From Alkalimarinus alittae (GTDB lineage: Bacteria > Pseudomonadota > Gammaproteobacteria > Pseudomonadales > Oleiphilaceae), in NCBI RefSeq assembly GCF_026016465.1, contig NZ_CP100390.1:868001-932000 (forward strand): a DNA stretch of 64,000 bases. Direction: 5' to 3'. The notes under the pieces are model-generated. The model was not told the DNA's origin and searched no databases. It saw only the letters and a list, made by a program, of their open reading frames with translations. Shown in pieces: positions 52,502 through 61,277 of the stretch. The first letter of the stretch is position 1, and the number at the start of each line of letters is the position of its first letter. The translations under genes were made by a program, and so were the position numbers.

Positions 52502-54991
52502 TTAGGTGAGATGAAGGGTTTCATTGGCGGGTACGGAGCGTATTATGCCATTTTGGTTCGTGGGCATTGGAGATGGGCCAAATAGACTCGAAAATAGTTG
52601 GGCCCTATTATTTTCATTCAATTCTTTGGGGACTTGTAATTGAGATTCTTCACCCAATATGTCATTAATTAGCGACAGTTTCCTATCAAGAATTTTGGTG
52701 ATGTGATAATCCAGAGAAATACCAGATTGAGGATCAATTACCCAGTGAACGATCTGGTATCCGTTGCCTTGTTGTCCTATTCTGTGGCCTCTGTCCTCTG
52801 CCTGAATCATAGCGGCCGGTACCCAGTCGGATTCGACGAAAATACACAGGCTTGCCCGTGTGAGCGTCAATGACTCTCCTGCGGAACGAATTCCCCCGAT
52901 AAACACGTTTATTGCCCCGGTTTGGAAATCGGTTTCAGCTTTTTTTCTATTTACTGGGGATGTCCTGCCATCTACAACCTTGTTGGTAATGTCTCGGGAG
53001 TTTAGCTGACGAGATAGTTCGTCACTTACCTCTCGGTGCGCGCAGAAGACAATACAACAACCATTCTCTGCTACTGCGTTGCAAATATAATCGGTTAGTT
53101 GGCCATCTAGTAATTTTATTTTTCCTACCAAAGTTCTCGCGAGCTCTATACAGTTAAATGCGATGTCCTTTAAGGCACTACGTTCTTCCTGTGTTTTTTG
53201 CCTGAATGAATCCATGTAGTTCTGTTTTGCCAGTGAAATCCAGTGTCTATATATCTCAATCAGGTTGTCCTCATCGTGCGTTACATCCGGTATGACATTA
53301 ATCCATTGCCTGATTTTCGGTGGTAACTGAGTCAGCACCTCTTTTTTTATTCGTCGAATCATAAAGTCCTGGAGGAACTCTTTTACGGTATTACGGCAAG
53401 CTCGTTTGTCATTATATGCCAGCAATGTAGCGTCACTGAGAGCCCTCTCGCACAGAATAGATAATAATGTCTCTGCCTCTTTAACGTTGTTTCGAATTGG
53501 AGTGCCTGTAAGCAAGGCGATTTTATCAATGTGCTGTAGTAGAGAATTGGCCGCGATAGTGCGTTTGGCTCTCCCATTTTTTAGGTAGTGAGCCTCATCC
53601 GCTATAGCGAGATCGAAATCAAATTGTTTTAGTCGATTAATTCGAGAATTTTCCATTCTCTGGTTTATTTTGTTGATTTTTCTCGAGGTTTGATCAGATA
53701 GCCCATCGATATGCAGAGGTCGTGCAATAGTAACGTTGAGTGCGCCAAAACGGTTAATAGTTATCTTAATTGAGCTGTCAATTTTGGCTGCTCTTTTGAT
53801 TATAACCTGATCTGGTTTGTCATCGACTTTGATTGTCGATGGATTTTCTGACAGCATGTCATACGAAATGATTACCCATTTCGAATCGGGGCAAATTTCT
53901 GTATCGCTAGATGAAATACATTGGATTTTCTCTTCCTGGCCCAACCAACTTATGATTTCTGACAACCAAACGTACTGGGCCACAGCTGGAGTTAGGATAA
54001 GGATTTTTTGAGCATCTATACCTGATGCAAAACCAATTGCCTGCGCGGTTTTTCCTGTACCCATCTCGTCAGCATTTAGGATTCTACCACCGTTATCCGC
54101 CGCAAACTGAATACCGTCTCGTTGGTATTTATAAAGGACTTTCCCATTAACTGCTGGAGAGCTCCAACCAGGGATGTTTTTATGGTTGAGAAGGATTTTA
54201 TTTGAGTCAGGGGTTTCCTGTTGTTGAATAACAACCGGAATACCTGCCTCCTCTATAAAATTTTTCCAGTTTGGCCACTCGCTCGTTCGCAATGTTATAG
54301 CGCCGTTCCAAGGTATAGATCTTTTCGGGAATTCACCTCCGTAGTTTGCCCATTGCCAACTCTGTCCCAGCTTGAGCCGGAGTAGATAATGACGTGGGTC
54401 TATATGCGGCTGACATTCAATAGATGTCACTCTTTTATCAAGTTGAATTTTGACGGGGTGGGGAGGGTGATTGATTTCCTCAATTGATGCGCCTTGGGCT
54501 TGATAACTTTCTATATTGTGATTGAAATCATGGAGGTAGAGGATTGGAGCATTTTCCCAAAACCTTTCGTTATTATACTGGTCTTCAGTTGACCACATGC
54601 TTTCCAGTCGTGCTCTCGCGAACTCAGAGTCATTAGAGTAAACACAGCCCATTTCATTTGAGAATCGTATGATCCTGAGTTTTATTCCATCGTGAATTTT
54701 ATTTTCGTCTAGTACATCGTAATCTCGAAGCAGCTTTTTTGAAGGTGGAAAATCTAGAAACTCTCTGATTTTTTCTTCAGAGTTTGACTCCCAATATCGG
54801 CCATTCCATTTTGATGATTTTTTCACCCTGCGATACAGATATGAGTGTTCAGGATCACTGAGATCCCATTTGATTCCTGTTTTGTTGTAAATGACAAACT
54901 TTCCTCTGGGAGCTGGAAAGCTTCGTTCTGCGTCGATAGCAGATTTATAGATGGTTTCGCTTTGAATAGAGGGTTGTTTCGAATTAGTCAT
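52502..54991 (-). CDS. SNF2-family helicase/translocase
   Basis: 829 residues. A 280-residue N-terminal region without known domain is followed by a complete Snf2 motor: Walker A DEMGTGKT (308-315), DEAH at 465-468 in IADEAHYLKN, LLTGTPIRNN (motif III), SAGESLTLTRASLCIFVESD (motif V) and QAEDRGHRIGQ from residue 730 (motif VI). Such proteins translocate on duplex DNA; in islands they are often part of restriction or anti-phage systems. The N-terminal part contains tryptophan-rich stretches (SKWNGRYWESN) reminiscent of HARP-like DNA-binding modules, but this is not certain. It is a single gene with no nuclease or methylase directly attached. Confidence 0.85.
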   Translation of the reverse strand: MTNSKQPSIQSETIYKSAIDAERSFPAPRGKFVIYNKTGIKWDLSDPEHSYLYRRVKKSSKWNGRYWESNSEEKIREFLDFPPSKKLLRDYDVLDENKIHDGIKLRIIRFSNEMGCVYSNDSEFARARLESMWSTEDQYNNERFWENAPILYLHDFNHNIESYQAQGASIEEINHPPHPVKIQLDKRVTSIECQPHIDPRHYLLRLKLGQSWQWANYGGEFPKRSIPWNGAITLRTSEWPNWKNFIEEAGIPVVIQQQETPDSNKILLNHKNIPGWSSPAVNGKVLYKYQRDGIQFAADNGGRILNADEMGTGKTAQAIGFASGIDAQKILILTPAVAQYVWLSEIISWLGQEEKIQCISSSDTEICPDSKWVIISYDMLSENPSTIKVDDKPDQVIIKRAAKIDSSIKITINRFGALNVTIARPLHIDGLSDQTSRKINKINQRMENSRINRLKQFDFDLAIADEAHYLKNGRAKRTIAANSLLQHIDKIALLTGTPIRNNVKEAETLLSILCERALSDATLLAYNDKRACRNTVKEFLQDFMIRRIKKEVLTQLPPKIRQWINVIPDVTHDEDNLIEIYRHWISLAKQNYMDSFRQKTQEERSALKDIAFNCIELARTLVGKIKLLDGQLTDYICNAVAENGCCIVFCAHREVSDELSRQLNSRDITNKVVDGRTSPVNRKKAETDFQTGAINVFIGGIRSAGESLTLTRASLCIFVESDWVPAAMIQAEDRGHRIGQQGNGYQIVHWVIDPQSGISLDYHITKILDRKLSLINDILGEESQLQVPKELNENNRAQLFSSLFGPSPMPTNQNGIIRSVPANETLHLT

Positions 54992-55524
54992 ATTTTTCCC
55001 TTGTCGAATAATAAGGGTCGTAAGACCCGAGGATTACCAAGGGCATATATTCGAACATGGGTTTTATGCGTGTTTAGGCTCTAAACACCCGCCGTGCTAG
55101 CTCCATCCTGTATGAATGGATCTACATAAGTGATAGGCGGTTAAGACCAATCCTAAAACTTTTTTACGGACAGCAAAATCCCAGAACCAGTAAAGAAATG
55201 GTGTGAATATATACTCATGTCATCCCTCATAATTCAGGGAAAATAACTCAATATTATGAGTCTTGACGGTGATAATTCCACGATTGTGGAAAAACGTAGA
55301 CATAGCCCGTCAACTATTTCGGAGATAGACAGTGTCCATAACCGCTACTTAACGCTCAGTACGTTACGTCAGAAAATGGCTAAATGCAACAAGAAATGAT
55401 CGAAATATAGACGGTTATTAATGTGTTTAGCAAAAATACTTTTCAGTATTGAAGTGACGCCCACGTCCCACATGGACAATAAAACTTACTTTCACTAATA
55501 GAAATTGCCCAATTTATCGAGATT
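54992..55524. other. Gene-free stretch upstream of the SNF2 gene
   Basis: About 530 bases holding the upstream region of the leftward SNF2 gene and no coding frame I can support. Short frames here have no ribosome-binding site. The right end approaches the GACGTC hairpin. Confidence 0.5.
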
Positions 55525-55566
55525 AGGGACGTCAGCGTCACTTTTATGCCGCTGACGTCCCTTTTT
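55525..55566 (+). terminator. GACGTC hairpin with T-run, and a third copy of its arm
   Basis: AGGGACGTCAGCG (55525-55537) and CGCTGACGTCCCT (55550-55562) are exact complements with a 12-base loop, followed by TTTTT. A variant of the arm, AGGGACGCTGACGTCAC, recurs at 55597-55613 next to the stop of the leftward gene. The hairpin could be a terminator on the plus strand; the repeated GACGTC-containing arms also look like a protein-binding array. Confidence 0.65.
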
Positions 55567-55621
55567 CCGGATGCAGGTACTGAAATTTTACGAGCAGGGA
55601 CGCTGACGTCACTCAACCCAG

Positions 55622-56347
55622 TCAAAAGTAAACTTTCTCGCTATCAGAGAATATTTCATCAAGCGTGTCCTGCTGAGATTCGCTTAATCCTTCTGGGGCA
55701 TCCTCAGTTTCTGTAGTTGGTCGCTCATAGAAATCGTTAAATAGAGAGAGGCCTCTGCTAACGCACAGAGGGTCCTGATAAAATGTTGCCACGAATCCAT
55801 CCAATAATAGGTCTGATAGGTTGTATTCAGACAGGGTATTTGAGTTCAGTATTTTATGTATCGCATTCACTGTTTGGTATTGCTGGCGACAGAATCGAAA
55901 AATATGCTCCATTTCTAGAACCGACTGGATGAACGGATTGTTTTTGTTGGTGAATGTTCGTTTGAAATCCGTTGCAGAATAGTTTTTACCGGTTTTTTTT
56001 ACCTCCCGCACAGTCCAGCTTTTATTGGAAACCCGACTGTCGTATGAGCTGTTGATATACTGTAGCCACCTAAATGTCGAATATTTCCGGTCAGAACCCA
56101 TTTTTTGTCTAACTGAGGGAAATATAAAAATGCGGTCCCGTTGACTAACCTCGCCGTTGTATTTCTCACATAGTTGCTTATAGGATTTTGCTGCTTTATC
56201 AGCAATGTCAATGATATTTTCGTGAATGCTATTTGCTATGTTTAGAAGATCATTTTTGTTATTTTTCAGGTCTTTTGCAAACAGTTTTATTTCGTCACTA
56301 TTGACAATATCTGTCAGAATTTTTGGTTCGTATTTGTATGAGCTCAT
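55622..56347 (-). CDS. Unknown protein of 241 residues
   Basis: Starts MSSYKYEPKILTDIVNSDEI. It is soluble and mainly helical, with the stretch RDRIFIFPSVRQKMGSDRKY followed by FRWLQY and an acidic C-terminus (TETEDAPEGLSESQQDTLDE). Basic and aromatic residues in the centre suggest a nucleic-acid contact, and similar helical proteins are found in mobilisation regions of integrative elements, but I cannot name a family. It is divergent from the BREX regulator gene, and the two share a 410-base upstream region with three palindromes. Confidence 0.6.
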   Translation of the reverse strand: MSSYKYEPKILTDIVNSDEIKLFAKDLKNNKNDLLNIANSIHENIIDIADKAAKSYKQLCEKYNGEVSQRDRIFIFPSVRQKMGSDRKYSTFRWLQYINSSYDSRVSNKSWTVREVKKTGKNYSATDFKRTFTNKNNPFIQSVLEMEHIFRFCRQQYQTVNAIHKILNSNTLSEYNLSDLLLDGFVATFYQDPLCVSRGLSLFNDFYERPTTETEDAPEGLSESQQDTLDEIFSDSEKVYF

Positions 56348-56459
56348 TATTTGGTTTCCTGTATTAGCTGGTTGTTTTAATCGTGACGCATCCAGTTAGT
56401 GAGCAGGGGTTAAATAATGCAGTTTTTTGGCGTTTTATAAGTTTGTATAATTAAATCAA

Positions 56460-56635
56460 TTTCCCATATTCCTATCTTATGGGGAAAACGGTTTCCGTGT
56501 TTTTCGAGCGTGCCGTGATTTTTCGGCAGCTTTCCCCAAAGAAGTAGGGGAAACAAGTTCTATTCTCTAGCTTTGGTTTCAAGCATTTTTTTAGAAAAAG
56601 ACATGCGAACAGAATTTCCCTGTTAATTGGGGAAA
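56460..56635. promoter_or_regulatory. Three TTTCCC...GGGGAAA palindromes upstream of the BREX regulator
   Basis: Inverted repeats with arms TTTCCC(C) and GGGGAAA lie at 56460-56487, 56531-56553 and 56615-56635; the first arm is extended (TTTCCCATA/TATGGGGAAA). They are in the gap between a divergent pair, and the last ends 126 bases before the regulator's start. Three sites with one core and variable inner spacing are what an operator array for a dimeric repressor would look like. A small TGCCG/CGGCA hairpin lies between the first two. Confidence 0.65.
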
Positions 56636-56760
56636 GCTTCCAGAAAACTCAGGTATGAACTACAAGAATTATTTTATCTATTTTTGCTATTCTGCATAGC
56701 AAAAAGCGTACTTGCATGCCATACTTTTCAGCTCTTCATATCACCTTCGGTATAACAAAA

Positions 56761-56973
56761 ATGATTAGGTGTCATCTCTCAAAACTAATGGGCGAACACA
56801 AAATGAACATCTCTGATGTAGCTCGGGAAAGTGGTTTAAATCGGAGTACCATTTCTTCGCTATATCATGAAAAGGCTACCCGAATAGAATTGGAAACCAT
56901 TGAGAAAATCTGCAAAGTATTTGGATGTAGTGTTGGTGATATGCTGGAAATCAACGATAAGGTTGAAGGGTAG
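56761..56973 (+). CDS. Cro/CI-type helix-turn-helix regulator of the BREX locus
   Basis: 70 residues from the ATG at 56761 (MIRCHLSKLMGEHKMNISDV); a longer frame from 56716 adds a non-conserved stretch. The helix-turn-helix is MNISDVARESGLNRSTISSL, followed by LETIEKICKVFGCSVGDML, which is the standard form of YozG-like XRE regulators. The stop is immediately followed by the ATG of pglW, so the two are one transcript and the regulator probably controls the defence operon, with the palindromes upstream as likely sites. Confidence 0.88.
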   Translation: MIRCHLSKLMGEHKMNISDVARESGLNRSTISSLYHEKATRIELETIEKICKVFGCSVGDMLEINDKVEG

Positions 56974-59900
56974 ATGGATAAACTCTGGAAGCAAATAACT
57001 CCCTCAGATTTCGCATGGGAAAGAGAAGCGCTGGAATTTGCCAAACAGGCATTACCTGATCACGATCCATATCGTGCCTGGGCAAATTTTGAGTTTATCG
57101 CCCATGACGGGTCAATAAACGAAATAGACCTTATGGTGCTCACACCCAAAGGATTATTCCTCGTTGAAATTAAATCTCATCCTGGTGTTATTAAAGGTGA
57201 TGCGGGTACTTGGATATGGGAAAAACCTCAGGGTGGCCAGAAACTTTTTGATAACCCTCGCATTCTTACGGATCGAAAAGCGAAGAAGCTTGCTTCATTG
57301 TTGCAAGCTCAGCCATCAGCAAAACGAAGTAAGGAGCGTGTTCCATTTATAAATGCGTATGTCTTTCTATCAGCGGAGAACTTAGTCAATAAACTTGAAG
57401 GTCCCGCACGCTTAAATGTCTGCACTAGAAAGAATTTCGTACATGAAATTACACGAATGGATGAAGGTTGGCGGCACAAGAGGATGAATACGCCAATTGC
57501 CAAGATGCTTTCTCGTGCTGTTGAAGAGGCAGGTATCAAAGAGTCGGTACGAATGCGCCGAGTTGGTCACTATGAATTGAAGGAAGTCTTGGATGAGTCT
57601 GACCATTTTCAGGAGTGGTTAGCGATTCATTCTGAGTTAGGAATTCAACGTAAAGTACGAATCTATCTCACCTATGGCAAGAATGAACAAGAAGCAAAAA
57701 GACTGCAAAAAGCTGCCCAACTTGAATTTCGATTGCTTGAAGGTATCGAGCACCCAGGTATTCTCAAGGCCAAAGACTACCAGCAGCATGATCATGGCCC
57801 TGCGTTAGTTTATGAATACGATTCAGAGGCATTCAGACTAGACCATTTACTGCTACACCTGACCAATGGTAAGCGATTAGAAACCATGCAGGCCGTGCAC
57901 TTAATGCGTCTAATTACTGAAGCGGTTCAATATGCTCATGGACAAAAGCTATATCACCGTGCGTTAAGCCCACAAAGCATTTGGGTTAAGCAGGATGGTG
58001 ACGACTATAAAATTAAGATTTCGAATTGGTCGACAGCGGAACGTGTTTACGAAACAGAAACACGGCAAATCAGTGCGCTCAGTCATTTGAGCCAAATAGT
58101 GCAAGAAGAGGCTGGGCCATATATGGCTTTGGAAGCCTACGGGGGGGGCAGTGCCGACGGTGTCCATATGGATGTTTTTTCGTTGGGTGCCATTGCTTAC
58201 CATCTATTTACTGGCAAGAAACCTGCTGAGAATGACCTAGAGCTTCAAGACAAGCTTAGCCGCGGTAATGGCTTGCAAGTGACTGATGAAGTTAACGGTG
58301 CAAGTGAATCAGTTCAATTCCTGGTTCAATATGCAACACACCCTGATCTTAGCAGTCGTTTAGAGTCGGTGGATGAGTTAATCGATTGCTTGGATGATAT
58401 TGAAGAAGAAATTACCCGACCAGACACGCAACGTACGGCCAACCCTACAGAGGCTATCAAAGGGGACACCTTCGATGGCGGAATAACTGTCAAGAAACGA
58501 CTAGGCAAGGGCGCGTGCTCTGTTGCGTTTCTTGTTGATTACCAAGGGCATGAGCGGGTTCTTAAATTGGCGCTTACGCCAGAACATAATCGACGAATCA
58601 TGCAAGAAGGGGAAGCTTTATCTAAACTTCGGCACCAGTCTATTGTTGCCTATCACAAAACTGTCGAAATCGCTGGCCATATCGCGTTATTGATTGATTA
58701 CACCAGCGAAGGAACATTAGCACAGCGCATAAGAAGCTTCGGCGCGGTGCAATTAGAGTTATTGGAGCGATTCGGCGATGATCTTCTAAGTGCTCTGGCG
58801 CATTTAGAAGATAAAGCTATCGTTCATCGCGACCTGAAACCCGAGAATATTGGCTTAACCAAACAAGGTAGCCAACTTCACTTAGTGATGTTTGATTTTT
58901 CACTCTCTAATGTAGGGCCTGACAATATAACCGCTGGTACGCTGGCCTATATGGATCCTTTTATTCGCGATGTAGGTAGACGCCGTTGGGATGACTTTGC
59001 GGAGCGCTTTTCTGCCGCATTGACGTTGTATGAAATGTCTGCGGGAGCATTACCTGGATGGGCCTCTAGTGAAGGGATGCCGTTGCAATTCGAAGGTGAG
59101 CTGGAAGTAGACCGCACTGTGTTTGATCCCACTATACGTGATCGTATGGTGGCATTTTTTAAGAAAGCATTGGTTCGCGACGTGAAGGAAAGATTTTCCA
59201 ATGCTGAAGACATGCTGCGGGCATGGCGAGAAATATTTAATGAAGCGAGAAAAGGCTCACAGCACCCAACCATTCATGACGATGACAAAACTTGTCCAAT
59301 AACAGAGGCTAAACTCGATACTCAGATTGGCTTGCTAGAATTGAGCCCTCAAGCGCTTGATACCCTGAGCCGTAAGAATATAAACACAGTCGCAGACCTC
59401 GTAAAACTTAATAGAAGTCGTGTGCGTGTCTGGATGGGGGTGGGTGTAAAAACACGAACTGAACTTTCAGACGTGATAGGGCAGCTACAAGCTAATTTGC
59501 TAGAAGAGCATCAAGCGAGAACGCTAGAAAGCAAAGACACCACAGTGATTAGTGTGGATCGCATTTTTACCCAGGTCATGCCCAAAGTCACAAAAGCGAC
59601 CGACCAAACACGGTTATGTTTTCTCAATGAATACCTGGGCCGTCTTGATGAGACAGCACCAAAGGGTATTCATAACGTACATTGGCCAACCGCTGGCAAA
59701 ATCAGCGCCCATATAAGTCTGGAATCTTCTGAGGTGCGAGAGCTCACCACAAAAGTGCTCACGCATTGGGGAAAGTCAAAAGTCATTACTGAGCTTCGAG
59801 ATGAAATAATTAGTTTACTCGACGAAAACGGTGGTGTGATGACAGCAATCGAGCTGGCCGATGCCATCTTGCTGCGCCGAGGATCAGTGCAAGATTCGCC

Positions 59901-61143
59901 TTTGCGTGAACGCTGGGCGCATGCGGTTGTGAGAGTGGCCGTCGAAACTGAACTAAGCAAGCAAGAACCTCGATGGATGCTTCGTCGCTCTGGTAACAGG
60001 TTTTTAATCGCGGATGATCGAAACGACACAGGAGAGGAGTTGGCCGATTACGCCAATGACCTAGGGGAACTTGCCGATGAATGTGCAGAGCATCAGCCGT
60101 TGCTTTCACCTGTAAGAGCGCTAGAGAAAATTCGCGCGGTTCCTGCACCTAGCTCGTTTATTGATTTGAGCAATCACCGTTTATTACGCCTGGCAGCAGC
60201 CGCTTCACAGAGTGCGGCACTCTCAAGTCGAGCGGAATTTTACCCTCGTAGCATGAGGGCAGCGCTAGCACTTGAGTTAGCGCAAGGCGCGTTATTGGGT
60301 AGCAAAGCGTTAGGTGTTGCCGAAGTTATGTCACGTGTGGCGGGAAGGTACCCTGCAGCGGAACCATTGCCTGGCAGGCCACAACTGGATGCGATGATCC
60401 AAGATTTAGATATTGGATTTCACTGGGATGGTAACTATGAATTCTCGAATGGAACGAAAGGGGCTTATTGCTTACCCATCGCTGGGTTAACGACCTTAGC
60501 AACACGGACACAAACGCAACTTCATTTTTCAAGTATTGGTGAAACGGACGTATCTTCTTTACAAGAAATAAAAAGTCTTAATCATCAAATATCAAATGCG
60601 GTTAACACAGCAAGGTTTCTCGCACTGACCGTAAGACCGCGTCAATGGGCGCAAGCGAAAGACAAGTTAATTAGTCGGTACCGATTAAAACACCTGAGTT
60701 TTGATGAGTTGCTGCTACGACATCTACACCAACAATGCAAAAGTATGCCAAAACCGCCAGATTGGAATGTGGTGTTAAAAGCTGACGTTGCAAAGTCTAA
60801 CTCCAGAGATTGGCAAAACTTGCAGAGGCTCGTTCAGCGTGTACTACCTGCGATGGCAGAGGAAATTAAAGGAGCCGGTCAGCCTGTATTGCTCACGGAG
60901 CCAGGATTAATCGCCCGTTATGATTTAGTGAATACTTGGTTGAGTGATATCCGCCGACACTTAATGAGCGCTGGTAATGTACACGGGTTAATTTTGCTTA
61001 TCGCTGCTGATGCACAAAGTGCTTCTGCGGTGATTGATGGAGTAACCGTGCCTGCAGGGGCTGGGAGTAGTGAATTTGCAAGAATCCCTAGCGTGTGGTT
61101 AGAAGAAAGAGATAAAGAGAATGCCCAAGTAGAACAAGCCTAA
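56974..61143 (+). CDS. pglW: BREX type 2 serine/threonine kinase PglW
   Basis: 1389 residues. A NERD nuclease-like domain opens it, with Asp52 and Glu65-x-Lys67 (NEIDLMV and VEIKSH). A first kinase-like domain (about 215-475) reads HRALSPQSI at 328 where HRDxKxxN is expected and SNW (350-352) in place of DFG, so it is a pseudokinase. The second (about 505-760) has a glycine loop LGKGACS (510-516), Lys531, HRDLKPEN (618-625) and DFS (641-643) for DFG. A helix-hairpin-helix-like part follows at about 790-835, then a long C-terminal region. The layout matches PglW of BREX type 2 (Pgl). The kinase acts in phage defence together with PglX, PglY and PglZ; the last two would lie beyond the window. 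Confidence 0.92.
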   Translation: MDKLWKQITPSDFAWEREALEFAKQALPDHDPYRAWANFEFIAHDGSINEIDLMVLTPKGLFLVEIKSHPGVIKGDAGTWIWEKPQGGQKLFDNPRILTDRKAKKLASLLQAQPSAKRSKERVPFINAYVFLSAENLVNKLEGPARLNVCTRKNFVHEITRMDEGWRHKRMNTPIAKMLSRAVEEAGIKESVRMRRVGHYELKEVLDESDHFQEWLAIHSELGIQRKVRIYLTYGKNEQEAKRLQKAAQLEFRLLEGIEHPGILKAKDYQQHDHGPALVYEYDSEAFRLDHLLLHLTNGKRLETMQAVHLMRLITEAVQYAHGQKLYHRALSPQSIWVKQDGDDYKIKISNWSTAERVYETETRQISALSHLSQIVQEEAGPYMALEAYGGGSADGVHMDVFSLGAIAYHLFTGKKPAENDLELQDKLSRGNGLQVTDEVNGASESVQFLVQYATHPDLSSRLESVDELIDCLDDIEEEITRPDTQRTANPTEAIKGDTFDGGITVKKRLGKGACSVAFLVDYQGHERVLKLALTPEHNRRIMQEGEALSKLRHQSIVAYHKTVEIAGHIALLIDYTSEGTLAQRIRSFGAVQLELLERFGDDLLSALAHLEDKAIVHRDLKPENIGLTKQGSQLHLVMFDFSLSNVGPDNITAGTLAYMDPFIRDVGRRRWDDFAERFSAALTLYEMSAGALPGWASSEGMPLQFEGELEVDRTVFDPTIRDRMVAFFKKALVRDVKERFSNAEDMLRAWREIFNEARKGSQHPTIHDDDKTCPITEAKLDTQIGLLELSPQALDTLSRKNINTVADLVKLNRSRVRVWMGVGVKTRTELSDVIGQLQANLLEEHQARTLESKDTTVISVDRIFTQVMPKVTKATDQTRLCFLNEYLGRLDETAPKGIHNVHWPTAGKISAHISLESSEVRELTTKVLTHWGKSKVITELRDEIISLLDENGGVMTAIELADAILLRRGSVQDSPLRERWAHAVVRVAVETELSKQEPRWMLRRSGNRFLIADDRNDTGEELADYANDLGELADECAEHQPLLSPVRALEKIRAVPAPSSFIDLSNHRLLRLAAAASQSAALSSRAEFYPRSMRAALALELAQGALLGSKALGVAEVMSRVAGRYPAAEPLPGRPQLDAMIQDLDIGFHWDGNYEFSNGTKGAYCLPIAGLTTLATRTQTQLHFSSIGETDVSSLQEIKSLNHQISNAVNTARFLALTVRPRQWAQAKDKLISRYRLKHLSFDELLLRHLHQQCKSMPKPPDWNVVLKADVAKSNSRDWQNLQRLVQRVLPAMAEEIKGAGQPVLLTEPGLIARYDLVNTWLSDIRRHLMSAGNVHGLILLIAADAQSASAVIDGVTVPAGAGSSEFARIPSVWLEERDKENAQVEQA

Positions 61144-61277
61144 ACACGAGAATTGTAAATACAAGAAGGGTAGCGCAGGTATTTGCCCTGCAGGTATCCC
61201 AAAAATTAAATACTTCGCCTGGCTGTTATTGAGAATAAAAACGCAATGATAGGCATTCGGCAAAATGGAATTTAAGC

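Noticed and set aside
59670-60148. Minus-strand frames inside pglW
   Set aside because: Coding shadow of a long conserved gene.
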